DNA of 64,000 bases from Thereva unica (GCA_949987705.1 OX465281.1:79182543-79246542), one strand, 5' to 3'. Counted from the stretch's first letter, positions 1 through 11,169 are shown. Notes: a model not told the origin generated them from the sequence alone. Numbers and translations are program-made.

Positions 1-1380
1 AAAATACACGTAAAAAGATGCACGGAATTCCGTTCACCCGATTTTTCCGTGTACTTTTTGTTTTATGAGTACGGACTTCAAACGGAATTCTGTTGGTAAT
101 ATATCACTTGCAAATTTCTAATAGATGGCTCTGCAAGGGAAATTGGAGACATTTTTCCGTTCACGTTGGAACGGAATAAATAGCTAGACAATTATTCCGT
201 GTTGCACTTTCGGTAATTTTGACAGAACGACAGAAAAATAGCTGTTGCTTTGGTGATTTTTGTAGTTTATTAAATTTTCTTTCTTCTGGCTCTGCAACCA
301 ACGCATATGCCCCACTAATTATTAATAAATATGTACACAAGAGTCAGCTGTTTACTTTTTCTCCACTATGTTTTCTACACGGATTTTTCCGTGTAGAATT
401 AAATTGCAAAAATGCTGTTCATTCCGTTCGAACTCCATACTAGGCTATAAGCCTAGTATGGAGTTCAAACGGAATTCCGTTCCCCATATAAAATACACGT
501 AAAAAGATGCACGGAATTCCGTTCACCCGATTTTTCCGTGTACTTTTTGTTTTGGGAGTACGGACTTCGAAAGGGAATTCTGCGCTTGTGAAACTTTCTA
601 ACAGATGGCTCTGCAAGGGAAATTGGAGACTTTTTTCCGTTCACGCTGGACGGAATAAATAGCTAGACAATTATTCCGTTGTTGTGCTGTTGGTAATTTT
701 GACAGAACGACAAAAAAATCACCTTTTGCCGTTCTGATTTTTGAAATTTATTAAATTTTCTGTTAATTCCTTTTTTTTTTAATTCTGACTTTCATTAAAT
801 TCATAATAATAATTGCGGTTTAAATAAATGTAATTACTCTTATTGAATGTTTTTTTATTTTTTGTTTGCAGCCACCGCATACGTACCCCTTAATAAATAC
901 ATAAGAGTCAACTTTATACCTTTTCTCCACAATATTTTCTACACGAATTTTTCCGTGTAGAATTAAATTGCAAAAATGCTAAACGGAATTCCGTTTGAAC
1001 TCCATACTAGGCTATACACGTAAAAAGATGCACGGAATTCCGTTCATCCGATTTTTCCGTGTACTTTTTGGTTTGTGAGTACGGACTTCAAACGGAATTC
1101 TGTTGGTAATATATCACTTGCAAATTTCTAATAGATGGCTCTGCAAGGAAATTGGAGACTTTTTTCCGTTCACGGTGGAACGGAATAAATAGCTAGACAA
1201 TTATTCCGTGCTGTTACTGTTGGTACTTTTAACAGCTGTTGCGGCCAAGTGCGTGGTGTAATATGGGATTTTTATCAGTCAGGTGTTAACTTTTTCTTCA
1301 TAGTACTCTACACGGAATTTTTGCGGTAGAAATATATGCCAAAAATGCTGAACGGAATTCCGTTTGAACTCCATACTAGG
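1..1380. repeat. Three tandem copies of a roughly 500-bp MITE-like repeat
   Basis: Units start near 1, 490 and 1012, each opening with ACACGTAAAAAGATGCACGG and closing near 440, 1011 and 1380 with AACTCCATACTAGGC. At 433-470 this end meets its inverted form, giving a palindrome around GGCTATAAGCC. Units share blocks such as AGATGGCTCTGCAAGG but differ by internal deletions, so they are diverged copies. The inverted ends suggest a non-autonomous DNA transposon that became tandem. No convincing gene is inside; the short frame at 219-443 is not conserved between units. Confidence 0.75.
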
Positions 1381-1780
1381 CCTAAGAGCCGTATTTTTAA
1401 ACAATTAAAAAAAATATAGTTTTTGTGTGTTTTTTCAAATTTTAATTTGAATATTTTTTTTTTAATTTAATAAAAAAAATTATTGAGCTTCATTAACAAT
1501 TAACAGATATCTTCACAAATTATGTTTTTGCTGACTTATAGTATGTCTGAGCTGTTACATTATTTCTACTACGCAGAGTGGAACCGTAGTTCCCGTAATC
1601 AATTTTAAATTCAAGTTTACTAGTGCATCTATTTAGTCGGCGTAGTGTCTGCTCATGGACACCGCCACCTCGCTTTGCCTTTGTGGCTTACAACTAAGTT
1701 TATAAGAGGTAAAATAAATAAATAAAATAAAAATAACAATTCTAATCACAGTGGGAAACTTATTAAGTCTTCATGACTAC
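1381..1780. other. AT-rich stretch without a recognisable gene
   Basis: A/T-rich sequence between the repeat array and the long-TIR transposon. No frame, inverted repeat or splice-like structure could be supported. Confidence 0.5.
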
Positions 1781-2479
1781 TAGCTCAGTGCAATTAGTCG
1801 AAAAAAGGGCATGAAATTGCATTTCATGATTGTCAAAAAAAATTTTTTTTTTTTTTTTGAATTTGTTGGGGTACATCTGACAATGTTAAAACCAAGTTTG
1901 TGGGGTTGCAGTGTGATGGGAAAAGCCGCCATCTTGAAAAAGAGGTAGAGGTCGTTTATACCAAATAACTCGGTTGTGTGCAATGATAGCTGAAAATGAT
2001 CAATACAAAGTCATTATAGAATAAAATTATCTACCAAATGACCCCTTAACGAGGTCTGTAAGTTAATTTGGCTCAAAGTTATGGCCGCTCAAAGTTCGAT
2101 CTTGTTCGGGTGGTTGAGGTTGAATGCAGTTTTTTGCGATTATCTCGTAAGATATTAATTTGGGTGGGTTAATGCCGAGTACCAAACTTATAGTGCTAGT
2201 GATTACCTTTAGAATAAGCCCTTAGTCATCGTTCTCGCTTGTTTAGTTTGCGAGTAATACAACGCCAAAGTTCGCACTTCACGTGCCTGAAATAACTAAT
2301 AACGCAATTTTTTTTTAATATCTCCTTAACGGTAAAAAGTAGTAAACAGCAAAAATTCGGACAATAAAAATATCTTTCAAATGAGCTATTAGTTGAAGCT
2401 CCATATCGTTTTATGCCAGCGATACAACCGGTCAAAGGTCAACCGCGAGGTTTACGAATTGTTTGTTTAACTACTTTGG
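1781..2479. repeat. Left terminal inverted repeat of the Academ-like element
   Basis: It begins TAGCTCAGTGCAATTAGT and pairs with the right arm down to CTACTTTGG at 2479. The arms differ by point changes and small indels, including a longer T-run here (1838-1858), so the insertion is not recent. Confidence 0.88.
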
Positions 2480-2659
2480 GAAATTATAACAATGAGACAT
2501 ATGTAGTGGCTTAGAACCATCAATTTTGACGATTTTTTTTAGTAGAACACTGAAGAACGTTATGAAAGTACCTTGTTTATGAAAAAAACGTATTAACAAT
2601 AATGACCATACTATTACATGAAAATGATATTTTTCCGGAATTTTATCATTTTGTTATGT

Positions 2660-3307
2660 TCATTTACAGTATTTCGGTATTTTTGATGGTCCTGGTTCTG
2701 TGTCTCGATCCTCGTCATCCGAAATTTGTGCGGTTCCTTCTGGACCTTCAATCAATTCTGGGACATGCGAAAGTTGCAAATAAAAGAGAGAGTCATCATC
2801 GTCGTCATTGGTGATTTCCACATATTTGTTAATGTTTGTGCAGGTTTCACCACTGCAGTATTTACAAATGCTGGAGCACTTCAAGCCGGCTTTGCGACAT
2901 CCACAAGCCGCGCCACATTTAGACATGCACGAACAAGTGATTATTTTCATTAACTCAGGAGGAGCAGAATCCTTGATGGACGTAACAGGAACATACATCC
3001 GAGGCTTTTTTGTCCAGCCCTCGGGATCCAGGTAGTTCCCGAGCCAACTCTGGACCTGATGATACGTCCGAAGTATGTGCTGAGAGAGTGCGTCTTTTGT
3101 GGGAGGTAATGATGAGAGGTTGTTCTTGCTTTTTGTCAAGGATTTCGTAAATTTGATATAACGAAGTTTGTCAATTGATAATGTTTTTCCTCCGCCATAA
3201 AGTATTACGTAAAACCTCTCTCCTACTGCAATTAGTCTTTCTGGGTTAATGTTTTCTTCCTTGAAAAGTTCCACTCCTGCTTCGAGTGCGGTGCAATTTT
3301 TCTTCAT
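2660..3307 (-). pseudogene. C-terminal segment with CXC-type cysteine cluster
   Basis: A 215-codon frame ending the gene. At residues 123-157 nine cysteines are packed as CSCMSKCGAACGC, then KCSSIC, YC and TC, resembling tesmin/TSO1 CXC metal-binding clusters used in DNA binding. An Asp run (DDDDD) and an acidic tail follow. The frame start at 3307 is arbitrary because the gene is broken upstream. Confidence 0.65.
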
Positions 3308-3439
3308 CGTGGTGAGAAATTTTATTTTTCCTGCGAAGTAAGTGGCCGATGTTGTGTCACAACCGGAGAAGGCATGGAGGAAAAGAATGTTGTTTGATAC
3401 TGCTGTAGCGTATTTTATACTTGATGCCGAGTATAATTT

Positions 3440-3643
3440 CTACGGAGTATGTGATTTTTGTGGTTTACAAAGAAAAACATTGTGAAGGTGTCGTCCATAC
3501 TCCGTCAGTAGAACAAGAACATCGATGTCTTCGGAGATAATAGTGACCGAATCATGCAACATAGACTTTTCAATTGCTGTTTGGACGATAAGAAGATCAG
3601 CATCTCCTTCGGCCTGATGAACTGTATATCCAGTTTCCCTCAA
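3440..3643 (-). pseudogene. PIN/XPG-I-like nuclease segment
   Basis: A short frame carrying AEGDADLLIVQTAIE followed by ISEDIDVLVLL, the acidic pattern of the XPG-I half of FEN/XPG nucleases (an EGDAD-type motif, then a D-x-D on the next strand). It directly follows the beta-strand motifs of the previous segment and is separated from it and from the C-terminal segment by frame breaks. Confidence 0.62.
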
Positions 3644-3703
3644 TTTTTTTCCTACTATTTGAATAAATTTGTCTTTATTTCGCTCGTTGGCTAGAAATAA
3701 TTC

Positions 3704-4786
3704 TTAAGCTGTTGTCAGCACAGTTGTGGCGGTGAAATTGACTTCAATTGATTGTCTTTTCGCTGCCCTTCGAAATCTTTCCCATGTCTTTGTGCCTGAA
3801 ATGACCGGATCCTCCGAATACCCGTCGAAAATAATAGTGGCATGAGAGCCATGATGTTCTTGTAAATACCGTTCGTATTTTTGACAAATTGCTTCAAAAG
3901 TCGGTGTCATGCTGTGGTCCCAAACAACTTTGTGCAAGAGAAATCCCCCGTCTATCACGACATCCCGATTTTTACCGAGATTAACGTCATTTTTGGACAT
4001 GGTGGAGAAAGCATCATACAGTGATGACTTGGTACCTTTCCTCATGCCTTCTTCTGTAAAAAGGGATATCGGGAAAGGAGCAAGTTCGTATTCGAAGCAT
4101 TTTTCGATGTCATCGGGAGATTTCTTTGTGATGCACATCCTCTGGAGGAGCAAAGAAGGGTCGATTCGAACAACAGATGAATTGATATTGACACTCGTCG
4201 TCATCGCTGATAAGGGAAGCACATTATTTTTCCGTTGAAAAGTCAAAGATCCAAAATTTTGTCCCACTGCTTTAGACATAAACCCACGACCTATTTCGCG
4301 AATACGATGACAGTTTATGCTGCTATCTGCAATAACTCCTGTGCTAAGAGAAAAGAGCTCATTTCCTTCTACAAACGGTTGGTGAGAGGCGAACCATTTG
4401 TCGATTTTTTCAACGTCTTGATTGTCTCTCATGACTCGGGAACTTCGTTGATCCACGTGCTGGTCTGAAGTACTATGATTTACACCACAGTAAGTCTCCA
4501 CTTGATCAATTACCTCTAGCAGGGCAACGGCACCCAGTATCCAAGAGGAAAGAATGCTGTCCGTGATTCCGCGTCCATGGGTGAGTCCTCCAGAAGTTTT
4601 CATTCCATTTTGTAATGTAGATTCGATCCTGTAGTCGAGCGGATTCCCACCATAGAATTTGTCTGTGGTACGTGACGCGAATCTACCACCGTTCGTAAAA
4701 TCATGATACTCGTTCTCAGACATGACGTTTTCCAACTGGAGCATGTCTTGTACATACAAATGTGCAGAGACCAGTTTCCTGAACAT
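3704..4786 (-). pseudogene. Transposase segment leading into the nuclease domain
   Basis: A 360-codon frame overlapping the upstream segment by about 190 bp, which marks a frameshift. It contains GGLTHGRGITDSILSSW near residue 70 and, toward the end, DVVIDGGFLLHKVVW and ATIIFDGYSE, acidic beta-strand motifs consistent with the start of a PIN/FEN fold. The C-terminal end is followed by a break before the next piece at 3643. Confidence 0.6.
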
Positions 4787-5331
4787 TCGGCTTCGATGAA
4801 TTGTTTCAGAAGTGTGACCATTTTGAAATATTCTACCCAGAGTTTCGCGGTTGGAGATCTGTTCTCTGTCCTTTGAAGCTCTTCGTCAAATTTCTCGAGT
4901 ATCATCTTGAATGACTCCTCTTCTGCAACTTCGAAAATTACCCTTTTATTCAAGTTCCTCACTGCCGCATCCAAAATATCCCGGTCGTCATCGGTGAAAT
5001 CTACGAGATCCATGATTTGCTTGGTCAGGGATAAATGAGCAAGGTTGTGAGCGCGCACTGCTCTCGAGTATGCGTGTCCTGTTATGATGTGGTCAACGCT
5101 ATTATCAGCGTAAATTTCTTTGAACAATTCCTGTAGACCACTCCCGCTCATCGTGCTGCCAATAGAACCCATGAACGACATCAAGGTGTGGAATCCTCCC
5201 AAACGAACAACAATTTTACTAAGTTCGGAACCTGGTGGAGCTGAGCTCACGATGTCATGCGCCTTGCAATAAAGCGGTTGATCGAAATTCACGATGCAGG
5301 TTTTGTGGGCAAGAGCCTTGCATCTTTCCAA
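4600..5331 (-). pseudogene. Transposase central segment (helical)
   Basis: About 200 meaningful codons before the frame is lost near 4740, where the next segment takes over in another frame. It contains LGGFHTLMSFMGSIGSTMSG early on, then a charged helical stretch with EEEESFK-type composition. The last roughly 40 codons, after the crossover, look like out-of-frame noise. It lies between the N-terminal and nuclease-bearing segments of the same element. Confidence 0.55.
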
Positions 5332-5440
5332 TGCAAAAACAAGTAATGTTAGATAGTACCATAATCGAAAGACGGGGCGTTGATGAAAGGAAGGTATATT
5401 ATTTTACTTTTCTCGAATGATTTGCCAGCTGTTGCTTCGA

Positions 5441-6004
5441 TCATGAAACCATTCCAACCGCCGAGTCCAGGGGAACACGACCATTTCCCGTAAAGCCAAA
5501 AAAATCCGGAGGTGTTGGGATGATTTTATCAGAAATTTTCCGAATGTTCTCGATATCCGCAACTTTCAAAGTACGGAGACCCGACAGTTTCTCTTTCCCG
5601 AATGTTAAAACTGAGACGAAACCAAGTCTTCCTTTCTGCGCTGCAGTCAACGCATTGTTAATCCGAGGGATCACACAGTCTGACTTAACTACGCTGTCTG
5701 GAGTTACACAACAAATGCCGCCCATTGCATGAAACGTACCTCTACCATCAATCGTATTAACGTTGAAATCGCTGTTATCAAAGACGAACTGTAGACAAAA
5801 TCCGGTTAATGCTGTAATAGAACGCTGAGGACGCAAAATACAAGAAGCTTCAAACTTCACAATCTCTTTGTAAGATGCGGAAAAGCCCAACGAGGATAGA
5901 ACTTCAATCAGATTTATCGATCCATATCCAAAGTAGTTAAACAAACAATTCGTAAACCTCGCGGTTGACCTTTGACCGGTTGTATCGCTGGCATAAAACG
6001 ACAT
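5441..6004 (-). pseudogene. Transposase N-terminal segment of the Academ-like element
   Basis: A 187-codon frame starting inside the right TIR. Around residues 75-95 it carries DNSDFNVNTIDGRGTFHAMG, a block I associate with multicopy invertebrate transposon proteins. The frame ends at 5441 and the next segment opens at 5331 in another frame, so an intron or frameshift lies between. The exact function of this segment is unknown to me. Confidence 0.6.
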
Positions 6005-6607
6005 GGAGCTTCAACTAATAGCTCATTTGAAAGATATTTTTATTGTGTATTTTTCTGTTAACTACTTTTTCATATGAGCAACCGTTAAGGAGATATTCAA
6101 AAAAAATTGCGTTATTAGTTATTTCAGGCAAGTGCGAACTTTGGCGTTGTATTACTCGCAAACAATACAAGCGAGAACGATGACTAAGGGCTTATTCTAA
6201 AGGTAATCACTAGCACTATAAGTTTGGTACTCGGCATTAACCCACCCAAATTAATATCTTACGAGATAATCGCAAAAAACTGCATTCAACCTCAACCACC
6301 CGAACAAGTTCGAACTTTGAGCGGCCATAACTTTGAGCCAAATTAACTTACAGACCTCGTTAAGGGCTCATTTTGTAGATAATTTTATTCTCTAATGACT
6401 TTGTATTGATCATTTTCAGCTATCATTGCACACAACCGAGTTATTTGGTATAAACGACCTCTACCTCTTTTTCAAGATGGCGGCTTTTCCCATCACACTG
6501 CAACCCCACAAACTTGGTTTTAACATTGTCAGATGTACCCCAACAAATTCCAAAAAAAAAATTGACCATCATGAAATGCAATTTGATTTACTAATTGCAC
6601 TGGACTA
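5928..6607. repeat. Right terminal inverted repeat of the Academ-like element
   Basis: Mirror of 1781-2479. It ends in ACTAATTGCACTGGACTA, read inward as TAGTCCAGTGC. The first transposase segment starts inside this arm at 6004, so the arm carries the 5' end of the gene. Confidence 0.88.
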
Positions 6608-6814
6608 TACATACTTATACTGATAAATTTATTTATCATTGCTTAGGTATTGAATATTGTATTGTCATATTGTAGTCTTAATGTTTTACATGATTGTGCA
6701 TTTAAGTATATTTTAGCATTTCATTAATAGGAACAGGCAGTTTTTGCGATTTCTGTAAAGTTTGTTTATGATGGAAATACAAACTTTTGAACAAATGCCC
6801 CTCAATTAGAAATA

Positions 6815-8190
6815 AAGGATCCCGCAAACTTTCTATGGAAAAACGGTCTCCGTCAAATCACTTGATATTGTGATATTAGATTCTTTGTACCGTAACTTGG
6901 TCCTACTTTGCTCCTGCCTAGGTAATTATGCTCCAATTGCGGAAAAAGATTTTTTCTTATCTGTGCCAAACTTATTCTATGTAACTGTCCATTTCTGAAC
7001 GAAATCGGTAAAAATAAAGTTATAGTGGCAACACTGAATAGGAACTTTTTTAATCCGCCATTTTTTTCGACTGTCAGGTGTAATTGATTCATCACGTAGC
7101 CTACAGCAAAAAAAAATACTTCGAAAAAGCCGTCTGCATCTTAAAATTTAACGAGGGAATCGAGGTAAGAACGGTTTAATGTAGCCGTACAGCTAATCCT
7201 TTAACCATAATCGATAATATTTCACTGTTTTGTTTATTAATGTCAAAACCTAACCTCTTCTTGATGCTCGGTCCTACTATGCTCCACATGGCGGGGTGAC
7301 TTTGCTCCTGGAGAATAGTTATATAGGAGGCAATAGGAGCAATAGGCAATAGCAATAGGAGGATAGTTACAGTTTTAAGCTTCTTACTATGCTCCAACTT
7401 CTAAAACAACCGAATTACAGTACAAATACAATTTAGGAGCAAAGTTACCCAACTTGACGGGTAACATTGCTCCTTAATCATTGTTTTATATATATAATAA
7501 AACGCTACAAAATGGTAGTTTCATCACTTAGATTCTGTAGCCAAGGTGTTAAATTTACAATCTAAATTTAAATAGCAATTTTAAATGAAAACGTTTCCAC
7601 GCAATTTTAATAAGTCCAAGTTTGGAGCAGATTTTGGAGCAAAGTAGGACCAAGTTACGGTACCCTTCTGATGAAAAGTCATCACGGGCACGAAGCACGA
7701 AACCTGAAATTTTTAGTCCAAAATGCCCTTTGAAAACTTCGACTTCGGCCGAAAATCAATTTTTTTCGATGTAGGTTTTTGCTTCTTTTTTTATTATTTT
7801 CCATCAAATTGTCGCTTGAATGCATTTGAATGCATTAAATATCGTATTTCAACAACACACAATCACTATTTTGCATAAAAAAAGTAGTAATTTTTTTTTT
7901 CAAAATTCAATTTTTGCAAAGGGACATTGCTATCGTTATAAATGTTTTCGTACTAACATGTGATAGCGATTATTTTTTTATTCTTTAGTTGAAAGATCAT
8001 CAGTCAAACATAAAAAATTGATTTTCGGCCGAAGTCGAAGTTTTCAAAGGGCATTTTGGACTAAAAATTTCAGGTTTCGTGCTTCGTGCCCGTGATGACT
8101 TTTCATCAGAAGGGTACGAAGAATCTAATATCACAATATCAAGTGATTTGACGGAGACTGTTTTTCCATAGAAAGTTTGCGGGGTCCTTT
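6815..8190. mobile_element. Foldback element split by a MITE
   Basis: About 170-bp inverted arms open with AAAGGATCCCGCAAAC (6815) and close with GCGGGGTCCTTT (8190). The loop is 7767-8020. The left arm is interrupted at 6888 by the MITE at 6892-7659. Without that insert the element is about 0.6 kb. No coding capacity. Confidence 0.8.
6892..7659. mobile_element. MITE inserted in the foldback arm
   Basis: Ends are CGTAACTTGGTCCTACTTTG and its inverse, with a 4-bp duplication GTAC at 6888-6891 and 7660-7663. The mirror arm of the host foldback still shows a single GTAC at 8114-8117, so the empty site can be read within the window. The short frames inside (minus strand, 6853-7095 and 7176-7397) look like chance. 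Confidence 0.85.
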
Positions 8191-8333
8191 ACATGTCAAA
8201 CTGTACTCATCGTACAAATATAAGATATAAGCTCATCTGCAGTTTTCATAACAGCACCAAATTAAAAGAATGAATAAAGCTTGCATATGCCAGTAGTTAC
8301 AAAATGTTCCAAGTGGTACTTGTTACAAAACAG

Positions 8334-8588
8334 AATATTTGCCTATGAATAATAATACAAAAAATTATATATTTTCATCAAGTGAACTATATAATCAAAT
8401 AGATATTACTCCAACCGTGGCCGTTTTGACAGGGGTTCCAATTCCAGCGACGAGTGTAGGAGTTTTAATTACTGAGCTAATAGAACATTTACCCCACAAT
8501 GAGCAACTATTTGCATTGTATTACAATAATAAACACTTATTAGGAAGAGTCGAAGAAAAAGTCGACAAAAATAAATTTGAAAGCTTAG
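8334..8588 (+). CDS. PIGG: PIGG internal exon A, first copy
   Basis: GPI ethanolamine phosphate transferase 2 adds ethanolamine phosphate to the second mannose of the GPI anchor in the ER membrane, working with PIGF. This exon holds the end of the luminal alkaline-phosphatase-like domain; IDITPTVAVLTGVPIPATSV matches the family pattern of Q-x-D-x-x-x-T-L-x-x-x-x-G-x-P-I-P. The acceptor AAAACAG ends at 8333 (weak pyrimidine tract) and an in-frame stop at 8294 forces the exon to begin after it. The donor is GTAAGT at 8589. The exon is 255 bp and phase 1-1, and its last G completes the first codon of exon B at 37486. It is duplicated at 14159-14413. Exact 5' boundary is inferred. Confidence 0.82.
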
Positions 8589-9278
8589 GTAAGTAAGAAA
8601 CCAAAACATTCTCTAAAATTGTATACTTTGATTATATGTTTTATAGTCCAGTCAATGCACAATTCCGCTGGAAACTCTACCAAACAGCACCGATTTGCAC
8701 CAAAATTTGGCTGTAGGTTCTACTTACCCTCTTCTTCAAAGTTGTCAATATGCCGGGGGTTGCTTTTACCCTGGGGGTGGGCGCCACCCCTTCTCGGGGG
8801 TCAATTTTTTTTTATTAAAAATAAGTATGGGAATGGATAGATTGACAAATTCTAAGCAACTTTTGTTATATAAAATTTTTACTGAAAGTCAATACGTTTC
8901 GACTTATTCGAGAGTATAAGGTCAATTTTTTAACAAAAAAAAACCCCGTTTCCAGACGTTTTTTCATGAATAACTCTGAAAATAAGTATTTTATGAAAGA
9001 ATCAGTCGGAGTAGAAATGTTGCTTATAAAAAACAAAAACAAAAAATACTGGGTTTAAAATATCACTAGACCCAATACTAACGGAGTAATAGCTTGTTAA
9101 AGGATGGTTCTTCTTCGTCAAACGCCAAAATCGTAAGTTTCAACGTGAAATATTCTAAAAACAAAGCATTTTTTCGGAGAAAACTGATGTAAATTTTTTG
9201 AAGTGCTTAAAAATATCTTTATTTTGTTTTTTATAGAAGTTCCTAGAATCGAAATTAAGTTAGTTATGACAAAAACAA
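8589..9278. other. Intron stretch, probable left part of an unclassified transposon
   Basis: From 8644 the sequence begins TAGTCCAGTCAATGCAC, resembling the ends of two other elements here. It contains a GC-rich palindromic block around GGGGGTGGGCGCCACCCC (8771-8790). No supported gene; the short frames at 8619-8919 lie across this block. Identical at 14414-15103. Confidence 0.45.
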
Positions 9279-11169
9279 ACGTACGTGAAGTTAGCGAATC
9301 AATTTCGGAAAATCGAAAAAAGTAATTGCTCATTATTTGCCGCTAATTATCCGCTAATTAGTTACGGAAGAAAAAAATTTGCCGCTCGCTTCCTTTTCTG
9401 GATTTTGGGTGTTTCGCTAAGTTCACGCGAAGTTAGCGAATCAACTTAGCTAAAAATCATACTACACTAAAAATAAGTACCTCGAAATTTGCCGCTCCGC
9501 TAATTAGTTACGTAAGACTCAAATTTGCCGCTCTTTATTTATTGATTGTTTCAAATTGTCGAGCACTTTGCTAAGTTCACGGGAGCCAAGTTCAAGCGGC
9601 TGATTTAAATGATGAAATCAAATTTTCCCCAAATAAGTTATTGGCAACTTTTTGGAAATCGTCTAAGGATATATTGCTAACAATTATTGAAAATTGTCCA
9701 GAAAAGTCTGAATCGACTTGAAAAATAGGAAATTGTCTAGAAATGTCTATAATCGCCTAAAACTGTTGAAAACCATCAAAAAGTCTGTAAGATGAATGGA
9801 AACTTGTTTGCAGTCGTCCAGAAATTATTAGTCATTCGAAATCATACGATTCTGAGAACTCTGTTACGTTGTTGCCAATTTTCCTTTTTTCTAATAATCT
9901 TTGCTTGCGCCTCAATTTTTTATGACCCGAAAGCAACAACAACATAACACGGTTCTTTCCATATAATTCAATTTTATGGCCTTGAGAGCTCGATACAATT
10001 ATGGGATGTGTCTGTACATATTAGATTTTTTTAATATTTTTGAGCAGTTAACACTGTTGCCGTCGCGAAAGAATTCCGCAGTTTCAGTGCTTCGGGCGTG
10101 AAACAAAAAAGTGACGCGTGAAAATTTATTAAGGGTTTTTCGCAATTTTCGTGTTTCTCCAACATGCTGCGGGGTCGTAAACCCACAATTGACTCGAACT
10201 TAATAGTCGACACAATATTACGTTATAAAATTGAAATCTGTGACGCGAGTGCAACAATTGCGACAAAATCGAATAGAGTATGGGTGAAAATTGCAGAACT
10301 GGCCGAAAAAGTAAAGCCATGTACGCTATACTCGTACGTGGCAAATAATCGATTCAATTTGAGGAATTTACTCCTCGTCGATGCCGGTTTCCTCAACAAC
10401 AGTGAACCCCCCATTGAATCTGACGGATTGCTCGAAAAATCGTCCTCTTCATCAACATCGTCGTCCGAAGAATCAAATTTTTTGTTCACGCTCACGCTGA
10501 CGAAATCCGAATTCAATAATTTGATTGTCGTCACATCGAGAAGGTATAAGGACAAAAAAGGAAATCAAAAAACAAGGACGATTAACATTCTGCAACCGGA
10601 GAATGGACCGAATACATTTCCAAAAAGATATACGATGATTGCCGCTTGCAGCACGGATATCATTTTGAGAAAAACTATATCAACCAGGACAGACAATCTG
10701 GAGTGAACGCGGAATCGCGTGAACTTAGCGAAACATCCAAAATCCAGAAAAGGAAGCGAGCGGCAAATTTTTTTCCTCCGTAACTAATTAGCGGATAATT
10801 AGCGGCAAATTTCGAGGTACTTAGTTTTAGTGTAGTATGATTTTTAGCTAAGTTGATTCGCTAACTTCGCGTGAACTTAGCGAAACACCCAAAATCCAGA
10901 AAAGGAAGCGAGCGGCAAATTTTTTCCTCCGTAACTAATTAGCGGATAATTAGCGGCAAATTTCGAGGTACTTAGTTTTAGTGTAGTATGATTTTTAGCT
11001 AAGTTGATTCGCTAACTTCGCGTGAACTTAGCGAAACACCCAAAATCCAGAAAAGGAAGCGAGCGGCAAATTTTTTTCTTCCGTAACTAATTAGCGGATA
11101 ATTAGCGGCAAATAATGAGCAATTACTTTTTTTGATTTCCCGAAATTGATTCGCTAACTTCACGCACGT
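9279..11169 (+). mobile_element. MULE-like element with 9-bp target duplication, copy 1
   Basis: Ends ACGTACGTGAAGTTAGCGAA and its inverse are flanked by a 9-bp duplication CAAAAACAA at 9270-9278 and 11170-11178. A 9-bp duplication is typical of Mutator-like elements. The right subterminal region holds about three tandem units of 151-152 bp (starting near 10716, 10868 and 11019), inverted with respect to the left arm at 9310-9480. It encodes only a 180-residue protein at 10164-10706 and no recognisable transposase. Confidence 0.75.
10164..10706 (+). CDS. Unrecognised 180-residue protein of the MULE-like element, copy 1
   Basis: A complete frame starting MLRGRKPTIDSN, lying between the inverted arms of the element. 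Residues 1-75 are basic with a repeated Trp/Leu pattern (VWVKIAELAEKVKP, then LYSYVANNRFN) that could be a helix-turn-helix-like DNA-binding unit. Residues 92-102 are a Ser-rich linker followed by EE, and residues 105-165 form a second block with SRRYKDKKGNQKTRT. No DDE-type catalytic pattern is visible. I do not recognise the family. Its conservation as an open frame inside a mobile element suggests an element function, perhaps end recognition, which is inference. Confidence 0.6.
   Translation: MLRGRKPTIDSNLIVDTILRYKIEICDASATIATKSNRVWVKIAELAEKVKPCTLYSYVANNRFNLRNLLLVDAGFLNNSEPPIESDGLLEKSSSSSTSSSEESNFLFTLTLTKSEFNNLIVVTSRRYKDKKGNQKTRTINILQPENGPNTFPKRYTMIAACSTDIILRKTISTRTDNLE

Larger units (their letters stand above)
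1781..6607 (-). mobile_element. Decayed DNA transposon with long TIRs, Academ-like
   Basis: The 4827-bp element has inverted arms of about 690 bp (1781-2479 and 5928-6607) and a 3-bp target duplication TAC at 1778-1780 and 6608-6610. All coding pieces lie on the minus strand and read 6004 to 2660: a conserved but unplaced N-terminal segment, a helical segment, a PIN/XPG-like nuclease segment and a C-terminal cysteine cluster. Long TIRs, a 3-bp duplication, an XPG-like nuclease and a Cys finger fit the Academ superfamily as I know it. That it is a TIR transposon is seen directly; the superfamily name is inference. Frameshifts and stops make this copy non-autonomous. Confidence 0.72.

Noticed and set aside
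2602..3035. Plus-strand frames opposite the CXC segment
   Set aside because: Antisense shadows of the cysteine-rich coding piece on the minus strand.
8619..8919. Overlapping + frames of 73-74 codons near the GC-rich block
   Set aside because: They straddle a low-complexity palindromic block right after a PIGG splice donor, repeat only because of the segmental duplication, and show no protein-like motif.
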